Shown here: in pieces, positions 38,276 through 46,261 of the stretch
Position numbering within the stretch: position 1 is the stretch's first letter
Layout of the letters: every line of letters starts with the position of its first letter
Assembly (NCBI GenBank): GCA_963785155.1
Contig: CAWAUB010000006.1
Span: 372,001 to 436,000, forward strand
Reading direction: 5' to 3'
DNA: 64,000 nt
From: DASUSH01 sp963785155
GTDB taxonomy: Bacteria; Actinomycetota; Thermoleophilia; Solirubrobacterales; 70-9
Position numbers and translations under genes: made by a program
Notes under the pieces: model-generated
The model's database searches: none
Seen by the model: the letters and a program-made list of their open reading frames with translations, nothing else
What the model was told of the DNA's origin: nothing

Positions 38276-40384
38276 CTACTTCTGCTTGACCCTGATCTTG
38301 TGGGAGTCGGAGCCGGCGTTGCCAGCCGTGTCAACGCAGCTCGCCACCAGGTTCAGCTTCGACGCGTAGCCGGCTCGGAACGCGATTTTTAACGCCTTCC
38401 GGGCTTTCGAGCCAAATTTCAGCTTCGCCCGCTCGGTCGAGCCGGCCTCGAGGTCGATAAGCGCCGGCTTGAGGGAGAAGGTCCGCTGGCCTGCCTTTTT
38501 GCGGGTTCGGATCTTGCGCACCTTCACCTTGCCGCCGAGCGTTGCCTCACAAGCCTCGTCGGCGCTCAGCTCGACGGCCAGCCGGCTGAGAGCGGACACT
38601 TTCTTTCGCCCGGCGATGTCGAGATCCGGGGCGGTGGTGTCGGCCAGGGGCGTCGGGTCGCCACCGCCACCGCCACCGCCGTCGGGCGTCGGCTGCGGCG
38701 CGCATGTGACGGTCACGGAGACCGTGGCGGTCGAACCGCGGTTGAGGGTGTAGGTGAAATTGTCGGTAGCTCCTCCCGGTGCGTTGCAGAAGCCCGCGTC
38801 GGGCTGGTAGGTGAGGCCCGTGCCGCCCCCGGTCAGCGCGACCTGCCCGCGAGGCGCGTTCGTCTTCGTGACGATCGCCTTCTCGCCGCCGTCGAGGTCG
38901 GTGTCATTGGCGAGCACGTCGATCCCGGTGGCGGGGGCGTCCTGCGCAATCGTGACCAAGTCGGCGACGGCAACCGGAGGCTCGCCGAGCACGTCGCGCA
39001 TGTAGATGTCGCGTCCGGCGCCGAGGTCGTCGGGGTGGAGATTGGTGGAGGACGAGTTGTAGGCGACGTAGCGGCCGTCCGGGGTCATCGCGGGCACGAT
39101 CGCGCCCCCGGGGATGGGGGCGCACGAGTTGCTGATGTTGCCGTTCGCGCCGCTGGCTCGCGAGGCGATCGACGTGGTGCCCGTCTGCATGTCGCGCACC
39201 ATCACGATCACGCATTTGAGTGCGTTGCCCGCCGCGAGCACGTCGCTGTCGCTGTCGAACGCGACGAAGCGGCCGTCGTCGGAGACCCTGGGGAAGTTGG
39301 AATCGTCGAACTCGTCCGAATCTTGACCCACAAGCGGCACGGTGACGAGGTTCGTCGTCCCGCCGTCACGGTCACGCCGGAAGATGTCGGACGTGCCGCC
39401 AGGGGAGTCGTCGACCGGGTCGAGGTTGGTCGCGTTCGAGGCGAAGGTGACGAAGCGACCGTCGCCGCTCAGGTGCGGGTCGGCTGCGCCGCCGGAGTCC
39501 GCCTTGACCCCCAGGCTGTTGCGCGACTCGAGCGAAGTGGCGCCCAGAGGGCCGTTGTCGAGGTCGCGGACGAAGACGTCGAACCTGGTGTCGGTGTCGT
39601 CGGGGTGGAGGTCGTCCCCCGGCGAGCTCCAGGCGACGATCGAACCGTCGGCCGAGATCGCCGGCGGGCCGTGGGTGGTGATCGCCGAGGCAGCGAGCTC
39701 GTCGCTTCTCAGGGTGACAAGTGTGTTCGCCCCCGTGGCGAGGTCGCGCACGTAGATCTGTCGATCGGTGATTGTGTTGTCGAGCGGATCGAGGTTGTTG
39801 GAGTGGGAGATCCACGCCACGGTCGAGCCGTCGGCCGAGATCGCCGGTGAGAGGTCTCCGGGAGCTTGACTGACCGAGTTGTCCCCGGCCAAACCGTTGG
39901 CGCGGCTGACCAGGATCGTCGCGTTCATCGTGCGATCGCGCAGGAAGATGTCGCTCTGCGCCTCGGCGTCGCCCGGGAGGTTGGTCGCGGTCGACGAGAA
40001 GGCGACGAAGCGGCCGTCGGCCGAGATCGATGGTGCGATCGAAGGATCGTCCGCCGACACGCCGCCCGCCCCGCGGCTGATCAACTCGGTGCCACCGGTC
40101 GTCCTGTCGCGAACGTAGATCGAGTCCTCCGGATTTGAATCATCCGGATGCAAGTTGGTTGCCGCCGACGAGAAGGCGACGAAGCGGCCGTCGGCCGAGA
40201 CCTCGGCTGCGATGGAGTCGCCGTTCCCGACCTGGTCGGGAACCGCCGCCGAGTCGTCGGCCCGGCTCTCCAGAGTCGTGTCGTGCTGTGCGGCGCCGGC
40301 TTCGGTCGCAGCGAATCCGCACAGCGCGACACCCAGGAACACGATGGACCTATGCAATCCCTTGCTCGAAGCAACCGCATCCAT
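38276..40384 (-). CDS. Secreted PD40/TolB-type propeller protein with cadherin-like domain
   Basis: 702 aa with a signal peptide (IVFLGVALCGFAATEAGAA). Several blades follow with SADGRFVAFSS, ISADGSTVAWIS and PDGRYVAYNSS cores joined by IYVRDRTTG segments, the PD40/TolB-type repeat (about residues 60-450). A Big-type/VCBS-associated domain follows (PVAVADLVTIAQDAPATGI, then LANDTDLDG). A Pro/Gly linker leads to a C-terminal beta domain (LSRLAVELSADEACEATLGGK) with a Lys-rich tail. Shared C-terminal domain type with other secreted proteins in this organism suggests a common surface attachment or sorting module. Convergent with the aquaporin. Confidence 0.75.
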   Translation of the reverse strand: MDAVASSKGLHRSIVFLGVALCGFAATEAGAAQHDTTLESRADDSAAVPDQVGNGDSIAAEVSADGRFVAFSSAATNLHPDDSNPEDSIYVRDRTTGGTELISRGAGGVSADDPSIAPSISADGRFVAFSSTATNLPGDAEAQSDIFLRDRTMNATILVSRANGLAGDNSVSQAPGDLSPAISADGSTVAWISHSNNLDPLDNTITDRQIYVRDLATGANTLVTLRSDELAASAITTHGPPAISADGSIVAWSSPGDDLHPDDTDTRFDVFVRDLDNGPLGATSLESRNSLGVKADSGGAADPHLSGDGRFVTFASNATNLDPVDDSPGGTSDIFRRDRDGGTTNLVTVPLVGQDSDEFDDSNFPRVSDDGRFVAFDSDSDVLAAGNALKCVIVMVRDMQTGTTSIASRASGANGNISNSCAPIPGGAIVPAMTPDGRYVAYNSSSTNLHPDDLGAGRDIYMRDVLGEPPVAVADLVTIAQDAPATGIDVLANDTDLDGGEKAIVTKTNAPRGQVALTGGGTGLTYQPDAGFCNAPGGATDNFTYTLNRGSTATVSVTVTCAPQPTPDGGGGGGGDPTPLADTTAPDLDIAGRKKVSALSRLAVELSADEACEATLGGKVKVRKIRTRKKAGQRTFSLKPALIDLEAGSTERAKLKFGSKARKALKIAFRAGYASKLNLVASCVDTAGNAGSDSHKIRVKQK

Positions 40385-40474
40385 GCATCACCATCCTGAC
40401 AGACCGCGTACCGGCCGCACCGGAATCACCAGCGATTGCGAGCGACGGGGGCCGTCTCAGCCCTCCGGCAGTCA

Positions 40475-41239
40475 CTAAGGAGCGAGGCAGAGCACGTACG
40501 GCTGGAACGTGCGCGTCTCCCCGCTGTCGTTGATCGCGTTCACGTCCGCTGAGTGGGGGGAGCCGGTCACGATCACCTCCTCCACCGTCGTCACGAGCAT
40601 CTCGCCGAGCTCGGCGTTTGGCCACTCGCCCCCGGCCGAGAGCAGTTGCTCTCCAATCAGACACGAGGTCCCCGACGTCGCGATGGCCGGGAAGTTGCCG
40701 TCGTTAGCCGTTGTGTCCACGAGCGAGGACGGGGTCCCCAACCGGCGCGTGACGGTATTTACCTCGACCGCCCCGATCGCGCTGTTGACGATCTCGTCGC
40801 CGTCGACAGCGTTAGTGGCTATCTCCGAGGCTCCGACTGCGTTGCCGAGAATCTTCGGTGCCGTTACCGAGTCGTTTTCCAACTCGCCGGTGCCAACTGC
40901 GAGGCTGGCGATCGACGGGTCCGGGTAGGTGCCGGTCAGATCGCCACCGGCCGGGCCGGTCGAGGGGCCCGGCGGTCCCTGCTGACCCGCTTGGCCCTGC
41001 GTCCCCTGGGTCCCCTGTTGACCCGGCGGCCCCGCCTGCAGCTCCAGTTCGGCGACCTGCCGCTTGAGCTTCTTCAACTGCTTGCTGAGTTTCTTGATCT
41101 TTGCAGAGCCTCCTCCGGCGGCGGCCCTGGCGCTGTCCGGCCCTGGCGCAGATCCGGAAACGGCGACCGGTACTACAAGAAGCGAAAGCACGACCGCGGC
41201 ACCGAGCAGCATCCGTGTACGTCCCACGCGTCCGTCCAT
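40475..41239 (-). CDS. Exported collagen-like protein
   Basis: About 254 aa from the ATG at 41239. A signal peptide (LLGAAVVLSLLVVPVAVSG), a Lys/Leu coiled coil (KKLSKQLKKLKRQVAELELQ) and a short collagen-like Gly-X-Y segment (GPPGQQGTQGTQGQAGQQGP) are followed by GGDLTGTYPDPSIASLAVG, a motif common at the start of phage-tail-fibre or S-layer-like repeats, and a beta-rich globular C-terminus with two Cys. The coiled coil next to collagen repeats suggests a trimer. Surface exposure is likely. Confidence 0.7.
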   Translation of the reverse strand: MDGRVGRTRMLLGAAVVLSLLVVPVAVSGSAPGPDSARAAAGGGSAKIKKLSKQLKKLKRQVAELELQAGPPGQQGTQGTQGQAGQQGPPGPSTGPAGGDLTGTYPDPSIASLAVGTGELENDSVTAPKILGNAVGASEIATNAVDGDEIVNSAIGAVEVNTVTRRLGTPSSLVDTTANDGNFPAIATSGTSCLIGEQLLSAGGEWPNAELGEMLVTTVEEVIVTGSPHSADVNAINDSGETRTFQPYVLCLAP

Positions 41240-41359
41240 GGACTTCCTCCCGTCGATGTGGAGCCCTGCGGCCAACACATCTCTATCAGCTCGGGGCCTC
41301 GGTGCCTGGCATGCGTCAGGCCTTCGAGAACACAGAAGCCCTCCTGGCGGAGGGCCCTG

Positions 41360-41510
41360 GAGGCACCGCTACGGGGATTCGAACCCCGGTTTCCGAACTG
41401 AGAATGGCAGGAAAGGGCTTGGTTGAGCTGTTTTTGAGCCTGCTGAGCTGCTCTCAGTTGCCCTCAGTTGCTCTTGCTTGAGGGCGGTTCGGGACATGTT
41501 TCGGGACACG
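41360..41510 (+). repeat. 151-bp direct repeat, copy 1 (contains a tRNA 3' end)
   Basis: Begins GAGGCACCGCTACGGGGATT and ends TTTCGGGACACG. The first 35 bases, read on the minus strand, are a tRNA T-arm (CGGGG-TTCGAAT-CCCCG) plus acceptor-like tail, with no D-arm or anticodon arm. The rest includes CTCAGTTGCCCTCAGTTGCTC and the pair GGGACATG / GGGACACG. A second copy 2107 bp away differs at only a couple of positions. Such tRNA-derived direct repeats are what a tyrosine-integrase attL/attR pair leaves. Confidence 0.75.
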
Positions 41511-41595
41511 GAATCCGGTCATTCCCGGCGATCCCGCGCAGATTTGGTTTCCGGTTTTGTCTTCTCGCCCCCGTCCCCGATACTGGAATACACCG

Positions 41596-43380
41596 GTGCA
41601 GAGCGAAACTCCAAATCGGTGCTGGATTACCAGGCGGGCGCGCCTGGCGGCGGCGGCGTGTGCGCTCGCGTCTCTGGTGCTCGCTCCGGCGGCGGCGCAG
41701 GCGGTCACCTTTTCCGGCCCGACCGACTTCGGCGCCGGCAACGGCGTCCAATCGGTCACGGTCGGCGAGTTCAACGGCGACTCCGACCCCGACCTCGCGG
41801 TCGCGAATTTCCTCACCGACAACGTCTCGATCCTGCTCGGTAACGGCGACGGCACCTTCTCCGCCGCGACCAACTTCGGCGCCGGCGACGGCCCGTGGTC
41901 GGTCGCGGTCGGCGAGTTCGACTCCGACTCCGACCCCGACCTCGCGGTCGCGAACAGCGGATCCAACGACGTCTCGATCCTGCTCGGTAACGGCGACGGC
42001 ACCTTCTCCGCCGCGACCAACTTCGGCGCCGGCAACACTCCGTTCTCGGTCGCGGTCGGCGACTTCGACGGGGACCTCGACCTCGACCTCGCGGTCGCGA
42101 ACGCCGCCGGCGGCAACGTCTCGATCATGCTCAACAACGGCGATGGGACCTTCTCCGTCCCCGTCAACTTCGCCGCAGGAATCGCTGTCCGATCGGTCGC
42201 CGTCGGCGAGTTCAACGGCGACGCAGACCTCGACCTCGCGGTCGCGAACGCCGGATCCAACGACGTCTCGATCCTGCTCGGTAACGGCGACGGCACCTTC
42301 TCCGCCGCGACCAACTTCGGCGTCGACGACGACCCTCGATCGCTCGCGGTGGGCGACTTCAACGGCGACTCGGAACCCGACATCGCGGTCGCGAACAATG
42401 GATCCGACAATGTCTCGATCCTGCTCGGTAACGGCGACGGCACCTTCTCCGCCGCGACCAACTTCGGCGCCGGCGACGGCCCTCAATCCGTCGCGGTCGG
42501 CGACTTCGACGGCGACCTTGACCCCGACCTCGCGGTCGCGAACTTCGGCACCGACAACGTCTCGATCCTGCTCGGTAACGGCGACGGCACCTTCTCCACC
42601 GCAACCAACTTCAGCGTCGGCAACGGCCCGTGGTGGGTCGCGGTCGGAGATTTCAACGGCGCCCTGCCGGACCTCGCGTTCGCGAATTTGGGCTCGAACA
42701 ACGTCTCGATCCTGCTCGCGCAGGCCGAGCCCTCGCTCTCGACGACCGCGACGGCCAACGCGACGATCGGCGAGGCGATCTCGGACCGCGCCACCTTGAC
42801 CGGCGGCGAGAGCCCAGCTGGGACGATCACCTTCCGCGCCTACGGCCCGAACGATGCGGCCTGCGCCAACCCCCCGGCGTTCACCGGCTCCGCGGTGGCG
42901 GTCGCGGGCAACGGGACCTACGACTCGCCTTCGTTCACCCCCGCCCAGCCCGGCACCTACCGCTGGATCGCCTCCTACTCAGGCGACGCCAATAACGTCG
43001 CGATCGCCGGGGCCTGCAACGACCCAGGCGAGACCTCGGTGGTGAGCGATGCGCCACCACCGCCGCCCGAGCCGCCGCCGACGCCCGAGCTCGAGATCAT
43101 CGGCCTCGAGCGCAACCGCGCCAAGGGCACCGCGACCCTCACGGTCGCGACCAACCTCGGTGGCGCCCTGCGCGTCGCGAAGACGAACAAGGTGAAGAAC
43201 TCCGGCCCGGTCAATCTCGGCGAGGCCGGCTCGGCGGAGCTCGAGGTCGTCCCGCGCAACCGCATTGCCGAGAAGTTGCGGAAGACGGGCCGAGTCACGG
43301 TCAACCCGCAGGTGCGCTTCAATCCCGCGGTCGGCGGCGAGGTCGGCGTTCGGCACAAGTTCGATCTGCGCCAGGACTGA
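41596..43380 (+). CDS. Secreted FG-GAP/VCBS repeat protein with seven 49-residue repeats
   Basis: 594 aa from a GTG at 41596 (signal peptide ARLAAAACALASLVLAPAAAQA). Seven units follow with the core VAVGDFDGDxDPDLAVAN and NVSILLGNGDGTF, the FG-GAP/integrin-like Ca-binding blade. The DNA repeat is exact in length: the shared block starting gtctcgat occurs at 41824, 41971, 42118, 42265, 42412 and 42559 (147 bp apart), then at 42703 (144 bp). An Ig-like domain (about 385-480) with AGTITFRAYGPNDAAC and TYRWIASYSGDANN and a C-terminal domain with Lys/Arg-rich end follow. A seven-bladed propeller is likely. It is bracketed by the 151-bp direct repeats. Confidence 0.85.
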   Translation: MQSETPNRCWITRRARLAAAACALASLVLAPAAAQAVTFSGPTDFGAGNGVQSVTVGEFNGDSDPDLAVANFLTDNVSILLGNGDGTFSAATNFGAGDGPWSVAVGEFDSDSDPDLAVANSGSNDVSILLGNGDGTFSAATNFGAGNTPFSVAVGDFDGDLDLDLAVANAAGGNVSIMLNNGDGTFSVPVNFAAGIAVRSVAVGEFNGDADLDLAVANAGSNDVSILLGNGDGTFSAATNFGVDDDPRSLAVGDFNGDSEPDIAVANNGSDNVSILLGNGDGTFSAATNFGAGDGPQSVAVGDFDGDLDPDLAVANFGTDNVSILLGNGDGTFSTATNFSVGNGPWWVAVGDFNGALPDLAFANLGSNNVSILLAQAEPSLSTTATANATIGEAISDRATLTGGESPAGTITFRAYGPNDAACANPPAFTGSAVAVAGNGTYDSPSFTPAQPGTYRWIASYSGDANNVAIAGACNDPGETSVVSDAPPPPPEPPPTPELEIIGLERNRAKGTATLTVATNLGGALRVAKTNKVKNSGPVNLGEAGSAELEVVPRNRIAEKLRKTGRVTVNPQVRFNPAVGGEVGVRHKFDLRQD

Positions 43381-43466
43381 CGGGCGGTTACCGGCGGCGA
43401 GATCGGCAGGGTCTCAGGGCCGACCGAAGTCCAATCCGGATCCGGGGCCTGCCGTCTCGGTTTCCT

Positions 43467-43617
43467 GAGGCACCGCTACGGGGATTCGAACCCCGGTTTC
43501 CGAACTGAGAATGGCAGAAAAGGGCTTGGTTGAGCTGTTTTTGAGCCTGCTGAGCTGCTCTCAGTTGCCCTCAGTTGCTCTTGCTTGAGGGCGGTTCGGG
43601 ACACGTTTCGGGACACG
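43467..43617 (+). repeat. 151-bp direct repeat, copy 2
   Basis: Same sequence as 41360-41510 with about two substitutions (GGCAGAAAAGG for GGCAGGAAAGG, and GGGACACG for GGGACATG). It contains the same tRNA T-arm/acceptor remnant. Together the two copies bracket the FG-GAP gene. No integrase gene lies between them. Rest of the 43381-43844 gap shows nothing gene-like that I can support. Confidence 0.75.
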
Positions 43618-43844
43618 CTTTCCAGCCGAAATCGCGGAGGCCGCCGGATCTCGGCTCCTCGGCCACGACGTTGGCCCGGTCCGCCAGGGCGCCCCCGCGG
43701 GCACCCCCTACCAATCCGAGTTGCGTCGGGCGGGTCGGAGCGGATCAGTTCGGTCGAGGATCCTTAGGTTCGGACGTACGGGCCTGGAACGGAACCGGGC
43801 CCCGCGAGGGGCCCGGTTCGCTGATCCATGAGAGGAGTGACGGA

Positions 43845-44492
43845 TCAGGACTTGACGAACGGCATGACCGCCTTCAGCACCTCGTCCTCGGTCAGCGTCG
43901 CGTCGAAAGCCTCCGGGGAGGGCAGCTCGCCGCGCAGCAGCCGGATCGCCGCCGCGTGGCGCGCCTCGACCTGGACGATTCCGCCCGCGGTCGCGAGCAG
44001 GTCCTTCGACTCGAGGTTCGGTGCGGCGCCGTTGTAGGCGCTCACCCCGGTGTCCTCGAACGTCTGCGCGAGCTCGAGGAAGGCGTCCTCGCTGGCGAAG
44101 GCATCGCCGAAGTCGACCTCCGGCGCCTTCACCGGCTCGCCGCCCATCTCGGTGATCGTCGCCTCGAGCGCTGAGACGTGCTCGTTCTCGTCGCTCGAGA
44201 TCAGCTCGACCAGCTCGCCGAGCTCGCCCTTCGGCTTCAGGTCGCTCAGAGCCTGCTCGTAGAAGGCGGCCTCGAGGTACTCCAGGGTGAGCGCGAAGTT
44301 GAGGATCTCCAGATCCCCGGCGCTCGCGTTGCCCTGGGCAAAGGCCCGGGTCAGATACGGACCCACCGCGACGGCGCCGTAAACGGCTCCGGCGGCGAGT
44401 GCCCCCTTCGCGATGACCGCTCTGCGGTCAATCGATTCGATCTCGACCTCGCCCAACTCGGGCGCGGCCAGCTTTGTCTTGTTCATGTTCAT
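43845..44492 (-). CDS. Tat-exported ferritin-like protein
   Basis: 215 aa. A twin-Arg signal (IDRRAVIAKGALAAGAVYGAVAVG) is followed by a ferritin-like four-helix bundle: DLEILNFALTLEYLEAAFYEQAL, ISSDENEHVSALEATITEMGG and GGIVQVEARHAAAIRLLRGE supply Glu/His residues in E-x-x-H patterns typical of the Ferritin_2 family. These proteins bind iron or act in oxidative stress outside the cytoplasm in Actinobacteria. A close paralogue follows immediately downstream on the same strand. Confidence 0.82.
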   Translation of the reverse strand: MNMNKTKLAAPELGEVEIESIDRRAVIAKGALAAGAVYGAVAVGPYLTRAFAQGNASAGDLEILNFALTLEYLEAAFYEQALSDLKPKGELGELVELISSDENEHVSALEATITEMGGEPVKAPEVDFGDAFASEDAFLELAQTFEDTGVSAYNGAAPNLESKDLLATAGGIVQVEARHAAAIRLLRGELPSPEAFDATLTEDEVLKAVMPFVKS

Positions 44493-44525
44493 TCCTTTCG
44501 AGAGTCGTTCGTTGGCCGCAGCCGG

Positions 44526-45134
44526 TCAGCTGACGATGAAGGGCTGCACCGCGGGCAGCACTTCCTCGGCGGTCGCCGGCGTCGCGAACGCGCCGTCGGG
44601 CGTGATCGTCTCGCCGAGCAGGTTGTTGAGCGCCGCGGCGTGGCGGCCTTCGACCGTGTGGATCGAAAGGGCAGCGGCGAGGATCGCCGCGTCCTCGATC
44701 GCCGCCGCCTGGCCGAGGTAGGCCGCGGCGCCGAGGTTCTCGACTTCGGCTGCGGTCTTCAGCACCGTGTCGGCGTCGGCCAGGTCGAACTTCGTCTCCG
44801 GCTTCGGCGCCGGCTCACCGAGCTTCTTCGCCGTCGCCTCGAGCGCCGCGACGTGCTCGTTCTCGTTCGAGAGCAGCTCCTCGATCAGGGCCTGCTCCTG
44901 GCCGCTGAACAGGCCGGACTTGGCGACGTCGTCGTAGAACGCCGCCTCGAGGTACTCGAGCGTCAGCGCGTAGTTGACGATGCCGAGGTCGCCCTCGCCG
45001 AACATCGCCAGGGCGTCGTCACCCGTCTCGCCCTCGGCTGCGGTCGAGGTCGTCTCCTCGTCGTCGCCGCAGGCGGCGAGAGCCAGTCCGGCCGCGCTGG
45101 TGCCGCCGGCGAGAAGCATGAACTTGCGACGTGA
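44526..45134 (-). CDS. Tat-exported ferritin-like lipoprotein, 5' end lost at the sequence joint
   Basis: Paralogue of the preceding gene. Visible part: SRRKFMLLAGGTSAAGLALAAC (Tat signal with lipobox Cys), then IVNYALTLEYLEAAFYDDVAK, LSNENEHVAALEATAKKLG and IHTVEGRHAAALNNLLGE, with the same E-x-x-H pairs. The coding frame enters leuC-type sequence just upstream of the Tat motif, near 45135-45165, and has no start codon or Shine-Dalgarno there. I therefore treat it as truncated by an artificial or recombinational junction and not as a natural gene end. Confidence 0.7.
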   Translation of the reverse strand, partial: SRRKFMLLAGGTSAAGLALAACGDDEETTSTAAEGETGDDALAMFGEGDLGIVNYALTLEYLEAAFYDDVAKSGLFSGQEQALIEELLSNENEHVAALEATAKKLGEPAPKPETKFDLADADTVLKTAAEVENLGAAAYLGQAAAIEDAAILAAALSIHTVEGRHAAALNNLLGETITPDGAFATPATAEEVLPAVQPFIVS

Positions 45135-45620
45135 GTGGGGCTCTGCGACGGCGCGCCGCATGCGGCTGCGACCGACGCGGTCTTCATGGGTTCCTGCACC
45201 AACAGCCGCTTGGATGACCTGCGCGCGTTCGCATCCATCATCAAGGGCCAGAAGAAGGCCGACGGCGTGCGCGTGCTCGTGGTCCCCGGATCGGCGCGGG
45301 TGCGTATCGAGGCCGAGGCCGAGGGCATCGACAAGATCGTCGAGGAGTTCGGCGCCGAGTGGCGGTTCGCGGGCTGCTCGATGTGTCTCGGCATGAACGA
45401 CGACCAGCTCGCGCCAGGCGAGCGCTGTGCATCCACCTCGAACCGCAACTTCGAGGGCCGGCAGGGCAAGGGCGGCCGCACGCACCTCGTCTCACCGCTC
45501 GTCGCCGCGGCGACCGCGATCCGCGGCACGCTGTCGAGCCCGTCAGATCTGCTCACTGAGGCTCTCGAAGTGAGCGCCGCGGACGGTCCTTCGAGTGCCT
45601 CAGGGAACGGGGTGCGCTGA
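45135..45620 (+). CDS. leuC: 3-isopropylmalate dehydratase large subunit, C-terminal part only
   Basis: The last third of LeuC, which with LeuD isomerises isopropylmalate in leucine synthesis. Iron-sulfur cysteines are present in MGSCTNSRLDD and GCSMCLGMN; GRTHLVSPLVAAATAIRG is the typical end. The N-terminal two thirds (normally about 300 residues) is missing: upstream sequence immediately becomes the opposite-strand ferritin-like gene. The TGA overlaps the leuD ATG (TGATG). First recognisable right-hand gene after the joint. Confidence 0.85.
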   Translation: MGLCDGAPHAAATDAVFMGSCTNSRLDDLRAFASIIKGQKKADGVRVLVVPGSARVRIEAEAEGIDKIVEEFGAEWRFAGCSMCLGMNDDQLAPGERCASTSNRNFEGRQGKGGRTHLVSPLVAAATAIRGTLSSPSDLLTEALEVSAADGPSSASGNGVR

Positions 45621-46261
45621 TGGATGCCATCACCGAGGTCACCGGCGTCGCGGTTCCGCTGAAGCGGGGCAACGTCGACACCGACCAGATCATCCCGGCC
45701 AACTTCCTCAAGCGCGTGACCAAGACCGGATACGACGACGCACTGTTCTTCGCCTGGCGGCAGGACCCCGAGTTCGTGCTCAACCAGCCGGAGTACGCGG
45801 GTGCTCGCATCCTCGTCGCCGGTCCTGACTTCGGCACCGGCTCGAGCCGCGAGCACGCCGTCTGGGCGCTGCGCGACTACGGGTTCGATGTGGTGCTCAG
45901 CTCACGGTTCGGCGACATCTTCCGCGGCAACTCCGGCAAGCAGGGGCTGCTCGTCGGGCAGCTCGCCGAAGACGACATCAAGGCCATCTGGGCCGCGATC
46001 GAAGCCGAGCCGGGAATAGCGGCAACGGTTGATCTGGTTGGAAAGACGGTGTCGATCGCGGGATCCAGCTAGCCCTTCGAGATCGACGACTACACTCGAT
46101 GGCGTTTGCTCGAAGGCCTCGACGACATCGGGCTCACCCTGCGTGACGAGGCGTCCATCACGGAGTTCGAAGCCCGCCGCGAAGCTTGGCGGCCCACGAC
46201 ACTCCCAGCACGGCAGGCAGCAACCGAAGGGTTGACGAATGAATTCAGTCGCAGTGAGTGA
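45620..46261 (+). CDS. leuD: 3-isopropylmalate dehydratase small subunit with an in-frame amber codon
   Basis: LeuD, the swivel domain. The start is MDAITEVTGVAVPLKRGNVDTDQIIPANFLKR, followed by GTGSSREHAVWALRDYG. A TAG at 46070-46072 interrupts the frame after SIAGSS; the same frame continues PFEIDDYTRWRLLEGLDDIGLTL and WRPTTLPARQ to a TGA at 46259-46261, the normal LeuD C-terminus. So the gene is full length apart from one stop codon, probably a base error. The end overlaps the murA start by 23 bases. Confidence 0.85.

Noticed and set aside
41360..41400. tRNA gene at the start of each direct repeat
   Set aside because: Only the T-arm and acceptor end fit; D-arm and anticodon arm are absent, so it is a fragment and not a functional tRNA.
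41824..42730. CRISPR-like array because of regular 147-bp spacing
   Set aside because: The period is coding (49 residues), repeats are FG-GAP blades, and there are no short repeats with unique spacers or cas genes.
41360..43617. Prophage or integrative element
   Set aside because: Only one non-phage gene lies between the repeats; no integrase, excisionase or structural gene is found, so only a remnant or cassette can be claimed.
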